From Acidobacteriota bacterium (GTDB lineage: Bacteria; Acidobacteriota; Aminicenantia; Aminicenantales; Saccharicenantaceae): a stretch of 39,293 bases of DNA. The DNA lies in the NCBI GenBank assembly GCA_028749205.1, contig JAQULR010000001.1:139833-179125 (forward strand). The letters run 5' to 3'. The notes under the pieces are model-generated. The model was not told the DNA's origin. It ran no database searches and worked only from the letters and a program-made list of their open reading frames with translations. Every line of letters begins with the position of its first letter. Positions within the stretch are counted from its first letter, which is position 1. Positions 32,199 to 39,293 of this stretch are shown piece by piece. The translations under genes were made by a program, and so were the position numbers.

Positions 32199-34829
32199 TT
32201 AATTAACCAGCTCCTGCCAGCTCCTGGCCAGTTTTTCCTGTTTCAGTTTGAGTTCAACTAAACGCTGCTTGTGTTCTTCAACCACGATAGCGGGAGCTCG
32301 CTTTAGAAAATCGTCATTATTCAGTCTGGCCTCCAATTTGCTGATGTCTTCCTTGGTTTTGGCTATTTCTTTTTCCAGTCTTTCCTTTTCAGCCTTAAGG
32401 TCAATGGTTCTGGCAACCTGAATTCCAACTTCAGTTGTCCCGGCCACACCCCGAAGCAATTTTCTGTCAACTGGTAATTCCTGAACAAATTCGATTCCCT
32501 CCACTCCGGCCAGCTGCCTGATAGCGGCCTCATAAGGTTCAGCCATAGATTTCTGGTGGCTGTTACCACAAATCCAGAGATTGACCTTTTCTTTAAGAGG
32601 CAGGCGGTTTTCAGCCCTAATAGTTCGGATTTCTGAAATGATCTCCTGAAGGAAATTCATGGTAATCTCAGCTTCCTCATCCAACCAATCGGCTGGGGGT
32701 TCTGGCCAGCTACTTTCCAGGAGGGACCTTCCGGTACCTGGAAGATGATGCCAGATTTCTTCCGTAATGTAAGGCATGAACGGATGAAGTAAGCCCAGGA
32801 TTTTTTTCAGGATGTCTTCCATAACTTCCTGGGTAGTCCTATTTCCCTGGCGGAGTTCGGGTTTAATGAACTCCAGGTACCAATCGCAGAATTCATGCCA
32901 GATAAAATGATAGATGGCTTCTGAAGCCTCATAAAATTTATATTCTTTGAGAGAAGCGCTGAGCTGATGACTTACTCTGAATAGCCGGCTTCTAATCCAG
33001 CGATTGGGCAGGCTGAGGTCTTTCCGGTTGATCCTGTCCGGTTCCTCGTCTGATAGGTTCATCAAGACAAAGCGGGAAGCATTCCAGATTTTATTAGCAA
33101 AGGCCCGGTAGCCAGCCATCCGGTCTTCAGAAAGAGAAATATCCATACCCGGGACCGCCAAAGAAGAAAGGGTAAAGCGGAGAGCATCGGTGCCGTATTT
33201 ATCGATCATTTCTAAAGGGTCGATGATATTGCCTTCGGATTTGCTCATCTTCCTTCTTTTCATATCTCTAACCAGGCCGTTGATAAAAACTTCTCTGAAA
33301 GGAATATCTTTCATAAATTTCAAGCCCATCATGATCATCCTGGCTACCCAAAAGAAGATAATATCAAACCCAGTAGCCATCAGGTCGGTAGGGTAAAAAA
33401 CCTCCAGGTCTCTGGTCTTCTCTGGCCAGCCGAGAGTGGCGAAGGGCCAGAGAGCTGATGAGAACCAGGTGTCCAGGACATCTTCATCCTGCTGCACCGG
33501 CCCACCGCATTTCTGGCAAGCTTTGGGTTCATCCATCTCTACCATCAAATGGCCGCAGTCCTGACAATAATAAGCCGGGATTCTATGACCCCACCACAAC
33601 TGCCGGGAAATGCACCAGTCATGAATCTTATACATCCATTCAAAGTAGGTTTTAGTCCAGTTTTCAGGAATAAAAACAATCTTTTTTTCCTCGACCACCC
33701 TCGTAGCTTCCTTAGCCAGGGGTTCAATTCGTACAAACCACTGCCAGGAGAGGTGAGGTTCAATGATTGTCTTACAGCGATAACAGTGACCAACGACGTG
33801 GGTATAATCTTCAATTTTTACCAGCAAGCCAATTTCTTCAAGCTTTTCTACTACTTTCTGGCGGCACTCAAAGCGGTCCAGCCCCTGGAAAGCTTCTCCG
33901 GCTGCTTCGGTCATCTTGCCGTTGCCGTCTATGACAATAATCTGCTCCAGCTGGTGTTTTTTACCGAGCTCGAAATCGGTTGGATCGTGGGCTGGAGTCA
34001 CTTTAACCGCGCCAGTGCCGAAATCTCTTTCCACGGTTTCGTCAGCGATGACCGGTAAGAGACGGTTCTGAAGAGGAAGGATGACTTTTTGGCCATGATA
34101 CCGGGCGTAGCGATCATCCTCAGGATGAACAGCTACGGCGGTGTCGCCAAGCATGGTTTCTGGTCTGGTGGTGGCGACTATGATGCCATCATCAGAATCA
34201 GGAAAAGGATATTTGATGTACCAGAGTTTACTTTTGACTTCTTTATGTTCGATTTCTATGTCGGATAAAACAGTTCGGCAGCGGGGGCAACGATTGACCA
34301 GATAATAATCTCGGTAAATAAGATTTTCTTTGAATAGAGAGACAAAAACGTATTTTACTGCCCGGGAAAAGCCCTCATCCATAGTAAAACGCTCTCGCGA
34401 CCAATCCAGAGAACAACCCAGACGCTTAAGTTGTTCAGTAATGACTCCACCGTATTTATTTTTCCAGTCCCAGGCTAATTTAAGAAATTCTTCCCGACCT
34501 ATTTTTTCCCGGCTTAAGCCTTTTTCGGCCAGACTCTGTTCAATGACGTTATGAACAGCGATCGAGGCGTGGTCGGTTCCTGGTAGCCACATGGTGTTAT
34601 AGCCCTGCATCTTTTTCCAGCGAACTATTATGTCGGGAAGAGTAAAACACAGGGCGTGACCCATATGCAGCACTCCGGTGACATTAGGAGGCGGCAAGAC
34701 CATGGAAAATTTGGGCTTAGAGGAGTCAACATCGGCTACAAATAAATTTTCTTCAAGCCAGAACTTAGACCACCTGGTTTCAACTGGATGGGGGTCATAG
34801 GATTTACTAAGGAGTTTTTTTTCTCTCAT
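32199..34829 (-). CDS. valS: Valyl-tRNA synthetase
   Basis: An 876-residue class I synthetase. The HIGH motif reads PPPNVTGVLHMGHAL and KMSKS reads RRKMSKSEGNIIDP. The CP1 editing domain (TTRPETMLGDTAVAVHPED) is present. Zinc-type Cys pairs occur in NRCPRCRTVLSD and YYCQDCGH...ACQKCGGPV. An anticodon helical domain follows, and a C-terminal tRNA-binding coiled coil (about 810-876) is complete. It lies six bases after the receiver-like gene. Its cognate tRNA-Val(GAC) is elsewhere in the window, at 20234-20308. Confidence 0.97.
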   Translation of the reverse strand: MREKKLLSKSYDPHPVETRWSKFWLEENLFVADVDSSKPKFSMVLPPPNVTGVLHMGHALCFTLPDIIVRWKKMQGYNTMWLPGTDHASIAVHNVIEQSLAEKGLSREKIGREEFLKLAWDWKNKYGGVITEQLKRLGCSLDWSRERFTMDEGFSRAVKYVFVSLFKENLIYRDYYLVNRCPRCRTVLSDIEIEHKEVKSKLWYIKYPFPDSDDGIIVATTRPETMLGDTAVAVHPEDDRYARYHGQKVILPLQNRLLPVIADETVERDFGTGAVKVTPAHDPTDFELGKKHQLEQIIVIDGNGKMTEAAGEAFQGLDRFECRQKVVEKLEEIGLLVKIEDYTHVVGHCYRCKTIIEPHLSWQWFVRIEPLAKEATRVVEEKKIVFIPENWTKTYFEWMYKIHDWCISRQLWWGHRIPAYYCQDCGHLMVEMDEPKACQKCGGPVQQDEDVLDTWFSSALWPFATLGWPEKTRDLEVFYPTDLMATGFDIIFFWVARMIMMGLKFMKDIPFREVFINGLVRDMKRRKMSKSEGNIIDPLEMIDKYGTDALRFTLSSLAVPGMDISLSEDRMAGYRAFANKIWNASRFVLMNLSDEEPDRINRKDLSLPNRWIRSRLFRVSHQLSASLKEYKFYEASEAIYHFIWHEFCDWYLEFIKPELRQGNRTTQEVMEDILKKILGLLHPFMPYITEEIWHHLPGTGRSLLESSWPEPPADWLDEEAEITMNFLQEIISEIRTIRAENRLPLKEKVNLWICGNSHQKSMAEPYEAAIRQLAGVEGIEFVQELPVDRKLLRGVAGTTEVGIQVARTIDLKAEKERLEKEIAKTKEDISKLEARLNNDDFLKRAPAIVVEEHKQRLVELKLKQEKLARSWQELVN

Positions 34830-34835
34830 AGGATT

Positions 34836-35453
34836 TTAACCTTTTTTCTTATCTTCTTCTTTTTTGTCTTTTTCATCTTTAACTTCTTCAGAGCTTCTGT
34901 CAGGTTGGGGATTAAGCTTAAGACTGGCCCGCAGTCTTTTTTCCAGCTCTCTTTCGGCTTCCAGAACTTCCTGCTGGATAAGCAAGCGGATTTCCTTCAT
35001 CAAAGAAGGGCTGGTCGAATCGAGAGAGGCTGGCATTCGGGCAGAAGGATTTTCAGGCAATTCTTCGGGCAGGGTATCAGGGACTCGGTTTTTTTCCACG
35101 GCTTCTCTGACAGCCTCAGCCAGGCTCTCAGAATAAAAAGGTTTCAGGAAAATTTTCTCCGGCTTTACCCATTGCCAGTATTCTTTGGGCAGAGGATCAA
35201 AGGTCCCGCCAATTAAAAAGACAGGAATTTGGCTGCTTCCAGAGAGCTTATTGTGCAATTGCGGAAGGCCGTCTGAGACCTCCAATAAGGACGAACTCAG
35301 AATCAAGGCTTCCGGAGTTAAGCTTTCTAGCAACTGGTTGAGTTCCTCCAGACTGTCCACCAGATACAACTTGAAACTATCTGCCGGAAAAACAGACTGG
35401 CACAGTTTTTTCAACGCTGGGCTGGCATCAGCTACAATTAGGTTATAAGTCAC
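34836..35453 (-). CDS. Degenerate receiver-domain protein with charged tail
   Basis: A 205-residue protein. Residues 1-118 follow the response-regulator alpha/beta pattern: LIVADASPALKKL, ALILSSSLLEVSDGLP, IPVFLIGG, then KIFLKPF with the conserved Lys-Pro. The acidic pair at the start is reduced to A-D, and the phosphoacceptor position seven residues before the D-G of SDG is serine. It therefore probably cannot be phosphorylated. A linker, a short helical stretch (LIQQEVLEAERELEKRL) and a Lys/Glu tail follow. The start is GTG with GAGGAG four bases upstream. It leads valS under its own promoter. Confidence 0.78.
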   Translation of the reverse strand: MTYNLIVADASPALKKLCQSVFPADSFKLYLVDSLEELNQLLESLTPEALILSSSLLEVSDGLPQLHNKLSGSSQIPVFLIGGTFDPLPKEYWQWVKPEKIFLKPFYSESLAEAVREAVEKNRVPDTLPEELPENPSARMPASLDSTSPSLMKEIRLLIQQEVLEAERELEKRLRASLKLNPQPDRSSEEVKDEKDKKEEDKKKG

Positions 35454-35500
35454 TTTGCTCCTCAGATAGCAGGTTTACTTATACTGAAAGTAGGTAATTT

Positions 35501-35529
35501 ACTCTACCTTTTTAGCCTTTTTCTGTCAA
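35501..35529 (-). promoter_or_regulatory. Sigma-70-type promoter for the receiver-valS-birA-coaX-rnr operon
   Basis: A perfect -35 TTGACA (35529-35524), exactly 17 bases, then -10 TAGAGT (35506-35501; four of six consensus). Transcription near 35494 gives a leader of about 40 bases with GAGGAG before the GTG. This suggests the operon is separate from dnaE, which ends 190 bases upstream of the GTG. Confidence 0.65.
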
Positions 35530-35643
35530 TCAGCAGTACCCATTAAACTGAACATGTCTCGAGAGTTCCAATTATGAATGATTATTAGGAAAATCGGGTC
35601 GATGGTCCGGCTTCCCTTAAGGCTCGAAGCGAAAGGGGTTTCC

Positions 35644-38600
35644 CTAATATTCGACTATGACAGAGTCTGGGCCAAAGAGCTCCTCTATCCTTTCGATAAA
35701 TTCCTCAGCCGGGGTAACGCTTTGGGCTTCGGCTGATTGAACCAGGCAGCAGGTGGAGCTATTCTCAAGCTGGAGATAAAGAGGGCAATCTCCTGGGAAG
35801 GCTCCCAGGATAGTTTTCATCTGCTGGATATTTTCTTCTTCCAGGGATTCTACCGGGATTCTGATAATTGTTTTTCTAGCTAGATTCTTCATGGCCTCAG
35901 TTAGAGGTAGAATCTGAGAAACAATTATCTTTCTGGCCTCAAAACTATCGGCTGCTAATTTCCCTTTGAGCCAGACTAGCTGTCCGGATTTCAGGTGAAG
36001 ACTAAACTTATTATAAGCTTCAGGAAAAACCGTAACCTCTACCTGACCGCTAAGGTCTTCCAGGACAAGAGTGGCCATCCGGTCTTCTTTTCTGGTTTTT
36101 ATCAGTTTGATGGAGATGATTATCCCGCAGAGACGAACTTCTCGGTCCAAGTCCTTCTCAGGGTCTAATGCTTCTACCGAGTGACTGACCAGGTTAGACA
36201 ATCTCTTCTTGTAGCGGGCTAAAGGATGGCCTGAAACGTAAGTTCCCAGAACTTCTTTTTCATGAGTAAGAAGAATCTGTTCATCCCACTCATTCATAGA
36301 CTGGATTTCGGCTGGAATCTCAGGCTGAAGAATATAGTCATCTCCAAATAAGGAAATAGCTTTTTCTTCTCTGGCTTTCTGCTTTTGGCGGCCAAATTCT
36401 ATGAGGACATCTATAAGATGATAGAGCTGAGATCTTTTCCAGCCAAGGGAATCCATAGCCCCTGCTTTAATCAAGCTTTCCAGGGCTTTGCGGTTTAGGA
36501 TTCTGGAATCGTAATCCTCAAACAGTTCAAAAAGGTTTTTGAATCGGCCAGGTTTTTCTCTGGCAGCTATGAGTTCCTGGATGGTATTTTCTCCAACATT
36601 CTTGATGGCGGCCAGGCCCATCCTGACCTGGTTTCCTTCTACAGTGAAGTGGTAATAGCTATGGTTGATATCAGGCGGCAGAACCAGTATGCCCAGCTCT
36701 CGGCATTCATTTATATACTTAACTAATTGGGAAGTATCACCTTTTTCGGCTTCGGAGGTCAGAAGGGCGGCCATAAAATGGACCGGATAATGAGCTTTGA
36801 GGTAGGCCGTCTGATAAGCCAGATAGGCATAGGCGGCACTATGTGATTTATTGAATCCATACTCTGCAAACTGGGCGATCTGGTCAAATATTTTTTCTGC
36901 CCTGGACTGAGAAATGCCTTGGCGCTTGGCACCCTGCACAAAACGTTCCCTTTGGGCTTTCATGATTTCTCTAACCTTCTTACCCATAGCCTTGCGCAGA
37001 ACGTCAGCTTCGGCCATGGTGAAACCAGCCAGGTCGGTGGCGATGCGCATGACCTGTTCCTGATAGACGATGATGCCGCGGGTTTCTTTAAGGATAGGCT
37101 CAAGCTGAGGAACTTCGAAGGAAATTTTTTCTGGATGGTGTTTTCTCTGAACAAATTCTGCCGTCATCCCGCTCTTGAGAGGCCCCGGCCGGTAAAGAGC
37201 ATTAAGGGCGATAAGGTCGCGGAACTCTTCCGGTTTGAAATTGCGAAGCTGTTCCTTCATTCCGTAGCTTTCAAACTGGAAAACGCCATTAGTTCTGCCT
37301 TGCTGGAAGACCTCAAAGGTTTTCTGGTCGTTGAGGGGAATTTTATCTAAATCAGGGTTGTCCCCTGTATCTTTCTTAATAAGCTCCAGAGTATCAGTGA
37401 TGACTGTTAGATTGCGAAGTCCTAACAGGTCCATTTTTAGCAGGCCTATAGCCTCGATATCTTCCATAGGGAACTGGGTGGTGACTTCACCCCGGGTTGA
37501 TTGATAGAGCGGGATAAATTCAACCAGGGGTTTGGGGGTGATAACAATCCCGGCGGCGTGAATTGAAGGGTGCCGAACTTGACCTTCAAGCTTTCGGGCT
37601 ATATCGAGCATTCGGGCTATGTTTGCATTTTTCTGGTATAAGTCCTTAAGTTCAGGCACGCTTTTTAAGGCCCCTTCTATGTTAGAATCTGGGCCCTGGG
37701 ACGGAATTAATTTGGCTACCCTGTCAACCTCACTCAGGGGAATTTCCATGACCCGGCCGACATCCCGGATAGCTTGCCGGGCTGCCATGGTGCCAAAGGT
37801 TATTATCTGACAGACATTCTCCTGGCCATATTTTCTGGTAACATAATCTATGACCTCCTGTCGCCGCCTTCCGCAAAAATCAATATCGATATCTGGGAGG
37901 CTGATCCGGTCTGGATTGAGGAAGCGTTCAAAAAGAAGATCATACTCAATCGGGTCAATCTGGGTAATTTCGAGACAATAGGCGATGAGGCTTCCGGCGG
38001 CTGAACCCCGGCCTGGTCCAACCGGAATACCGCGCTGTCTGGCAGCGCTGATCAAATCCCAGACTATCAGAAAATAACCTTCAAACCCCATCTGTTCAAT
38101 GAGCTTGATTTCCCGCTCGAGGCGGTTCTGGTATTCTTCCAGAATATGGGGGGTTAGCCCTTGGGTTATTTTTTCCTGGATCTGTGGCAGACGCTTTTCA
38201 AATCCCTTATGGACTACCTCTTCAAAATAGTCCCGAAGGTTTTTGCCGCCGGGGGCCTGGAAATTGGGAAGGAAATGGCCAGTCAGGGGAAACTCAAAAT
38301 TGCAGCGGGCAGCGATATGCCGGGTGTTTTCCAGAGCCTCAGGATAATCCTTGAAGAGCTGGCGCATTTCGGCAGTGGACTTAAGGTAAAATTGGTCACT
38401 GGAAAAGCGGAGCCGGTCAGGATCGGAGAGCTTCTTATTGGTCTGAATGCAGAGCAGGACATCCTGGATCTGGGCTTCCTCCCGCTTCGAAAAGTGGACA
38501 TCATTGGTGGCCACTAAAGGAATCCCCAGCTTTTTTGACAGCTCTACGATACCAGGTAGAATTTTTTTCTGCTCCGGCAGGCCGTGGTCCTGAATTTCCA

Positions 38601-39126
38601 GGTAGAAATTTTCCTGACCAAAAATTTCCAAATATTCACGGGCTGCCTGCTCAGCCCTATCGTCCATATCTTTAACCAGGTAATCATTAACCTCCCCTTT
38701 GAGACAGCTTGAAAGGGCTATCAGGCCAGAGGAGTATTCTCTAAGAATATCTTTGTCGATGCGTGGCCGGTAATAAAAGCCTTCGAGATAAGCTGCGGTT
38801 AGCAAGCGGCATAAGTTGCGGTAGCCTTTTTCGTCTTTGACTAAAAGCAGGAGATGGTAATTTCCAGTATCTTCACCGTTTCCGGGTTTTTTTTCCAACC
38901 TTGATTTTTGAGCTATATAAACTTCACAGCCGATAATAGGTTTTAATCCCTGGCTTCTAGCTTTTTTGAAAAACTCTACTGCCCCAAAGAGATTACCGTG
39001 GTCAGTTAGGGCTAAAGCGGGCATGCCTAATTTATTGACGGTCTCCACCAGGTCGGAAATCTTCAGACAGCCGTCCAGAATGCTGTATACGCTGTGGACG
39101 TGAAGGTGAATAAAAGCATTATCCAT
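35644..39126 (-). CDS. dnaE: DNA polymerase III alpha subunit
   Basis: The full replicative polymerase, 1160 residues. The N-terminal PHP domain (HLHVHSVYSILDG, LTDHGNLFGA) is followed by the C-family catalytic core with GPGRGSAAGSLIAYCL and the metal site LPDIDIDFCGRRR. RHPSIHAAGIVI and NALYRPGPLKSGM follow, then the helix-hairpin-helix region (DSRILNRKALESLIKAGAMD), a clamp-binding-like AISLFGDD and an OB domain (LCGIIISIKLIKTRK). The ATG has AAGGG about nine bases upstream. It follows guaA by 38 bases on the same strand. Confidence 0.97.
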   Translation of the reverse strand: MDNAFIHLHVHSVYSILDGCLKISDLVETVNKLGMPALALTDHGNLFGAVEFFKKARSQGLKPIIGCEVYIAQKSRLEKKPGNGEDTGNYHLLLLVKDEKGYRNLCRLLTAAYLEGFYYRPRIDKDILREYSSGLIALSSCLKGEVNDYLVKDMDDRAEQAAREYLEIFGQENFYLEIQDHGLPEQKKILPGIVELSKKLGIPLVATNDVHFSKREEAQIQDVLLCIQTNKKLSDPDRLRFSSDQFYLKSTAEMRQLFKDYPEALENTRHIAARCNFEFPLTGHFLPNFQAPGGKNLRDYFEEVVHKGFEKRLPQIQEKITQGLTPHILEEYQNRLEREIKLIEQMGFEGYFLIVWDLISAARQRGIPVGPGRGSAAGSLIAYCLEITQIDPIEYDLLFERFLNPDRISLPDIDIDFCGRRRQEVIDYVTRKYGQENVCQIITFGTMAARQAIRDVGRVMEIPLSEVDRVAKLIPSQGPDSNIEGALKSVPELKDLYQKNANIARMLDIARKLEGQVRHPSIHAAGIVITPKPLVEFIPLYQSTRGEVTTQFPMEDIEAIGLLKMDLLGLRNLTVITDTLELIKKDTGDNPDLDKIPLNDQKTFEVFQQGRTNGVFQFESYGMKEQLRNFKPEEFRDLIALNALYRPGPLKSGMTAEFVQRKHHPEKISFEVPQLEPILKETRGIIVYQEQVMRIATDLAGFTMAEADVLRKAMGKKVREIMKAQRERFVQGAKRQGISQSRAEKIFDQIAQFAEYGFNKSHSAAYAYLAYQTAYLKAHYPVHFMAALLTSEAEKGDTSQLVKYINECRELGILVLPPDINHSYYHFTVEGNQVRMGLAAIKNVGENTIQELIAAREKPGRFKNLFELFEDYDSRILNRKALESLIKAGAMDSLGWKRSQLYHLIDVLIEFGRQKQKAREEKAISLFGDDYILQPEIPAEIQSMNEWDEQILLTHEKEVLGTYVSGHPLARYKKRLSNLVSHSVEALDPEKDLDREVRLCGIIISIKLIKTRKEDRMATLVLEDLSGQVEVTVFPEAYNKFSLHLKSGQLVWLKGKLAADSFEARKIIVSQILPLTEAMKNLARKTIIRIPVESLEEENIQQMKTILGAFPGDCPLYLQLENSSTCCLVQSAEAQSVTPAEEFIERIEELFGPDSVIVEY

Positions 39127-39164
39127 AATTCTTAACCCTTAATTAAGGAGCTGCCAGAGAATAA

Positions 39165-39293
39165 TTATTCCCATTCAATAGTTCCGGGTGGCTTGGAGGT
39201 AATATCGTAAACCACCCGGTTGACGCCGTCAACCTCGTTGACGATTCTGGTGGAAATTTTTTTTAAAAACTCAGGCCGGGCCTGATACCAGTT
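39165..39293 (-). CDS. guaA: GMP synthase, C-terminal end (partial)
   Basis: The last 42 codons of a gene entering from the right edge. The tail reads [20 protein letters not shown] followed by PGTIEWE and a TAA, which is the near-invariant C-terminus of the glutamine-hydrolysing GMP synthase dimerisation domain. It makes GMP from XMP. The rest of the gene lies outside the window. It probably shares a transcript with dnaE. Confidence 0.93.
   Translation of the reverse strand, partial: NWYQARPEFLKKISTRIVNEVDGVNRVVYDITSKPPGTIEWE

Noticed and set aside
33549-34058. Long plus-strand open frame opposite valS
   Set aside because: It lies wholly antisense to a well-supported synthetase, has no SD, and its residues do not resemble a known family; it is a shadow frame.
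39137-39148. Palindrome CCTTAATTAAGG between guaA and dnaE as an operator
   Set aside because: It is a short AT-rich palindrome of a kind expected by chance, with no second copy seen at another promoter.
1-39293. CRISPR arrays, insertion sequences, prophage or attachment sites
   Set aside because: No spaced direct repeats, transposase or integrase motifs, or tRNA-end duplications were seen; the only tRNA is flanked by core genes.

Overview
This is a gene-dense bacterial chromosomal window made almost entirely of core housekeeping genes. I see no insertion sequence, prophage or CRISPR array, and every gap without a gene is under 200 bases. SD sequences of the AAGGAG/AGGAGG type, several TTGACA-type promoters with 17-18 base spacers, an infC-rpmI-rplT-pheS-pheT block and F-type ATP synthase genes all say Bacteria. 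Moderate GC and the neighbourhood (zapA-rny-ymdB, xseA-xseB-ispA-dxs-tlyA-nadK, a COG2403 GTPase beside carbamate kinase, a SelB C-terminal-like protein) would suit an uncultured lineage such as Aminicenantes, Acidobacteria or a deltaproteobacterial relative. That placement is inference.

Layout. (1) 1-2867, + strand: end of an unidentified gene, an F0-only ATP synthase cluster (atpZ, atpI, atpB, atpE) without atpF or F1 genes, then a YihY-type membrane protein. (2) 2858-20308, - strand: a long co-directional run headed by tRNA-Val(GAC), continuing thrS, infC, rpmI, rplT, pheS, pheT, zapB-like, zapA, rny, ymdB, xseA, xseB, ispA, dxs, tlyA, nadK, glgA and trxA. Most neighbours overlap or nearly touch. 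It combines translation, division, RNA decay, DNA repair, isoprenoid synthesis, rRNA methylation, NADP supply and glycogen synthesis. (3) 20483-26618, + strand: a YfcE-like phosphoesterase that looks leaderless, a tiny basic ORF, then a four-gene operon of a cyclic-2,3-DPG-synthetase-like GTPase, carbamate kinase, ornithine carbamoyltransferase and a 704-residue unrecognised protein. (4) 26747-39293, - strand: end of guaA, dnaE, a degenerate receiver-domain protein, valS, birA, coaX, an unknown protein, rnr and a SelB-like winged-helix protein without a GTPase.

The most notable points are: the SelB-like RNA-binding protein coupled to RNase R; the large unknown protein fused by position to an ATP-yielding carbamoyl-phosphate operon; infC starting on AUU and overlapping rpmI by 59 bases; a PheT that lacks the N-terminal tRNA-binding OB domain; mutually exclusive hairpins over the rny ribosome-binding site; a c-subunit with Na+-type ligands; and a leaderless phosphoesterase transcript.
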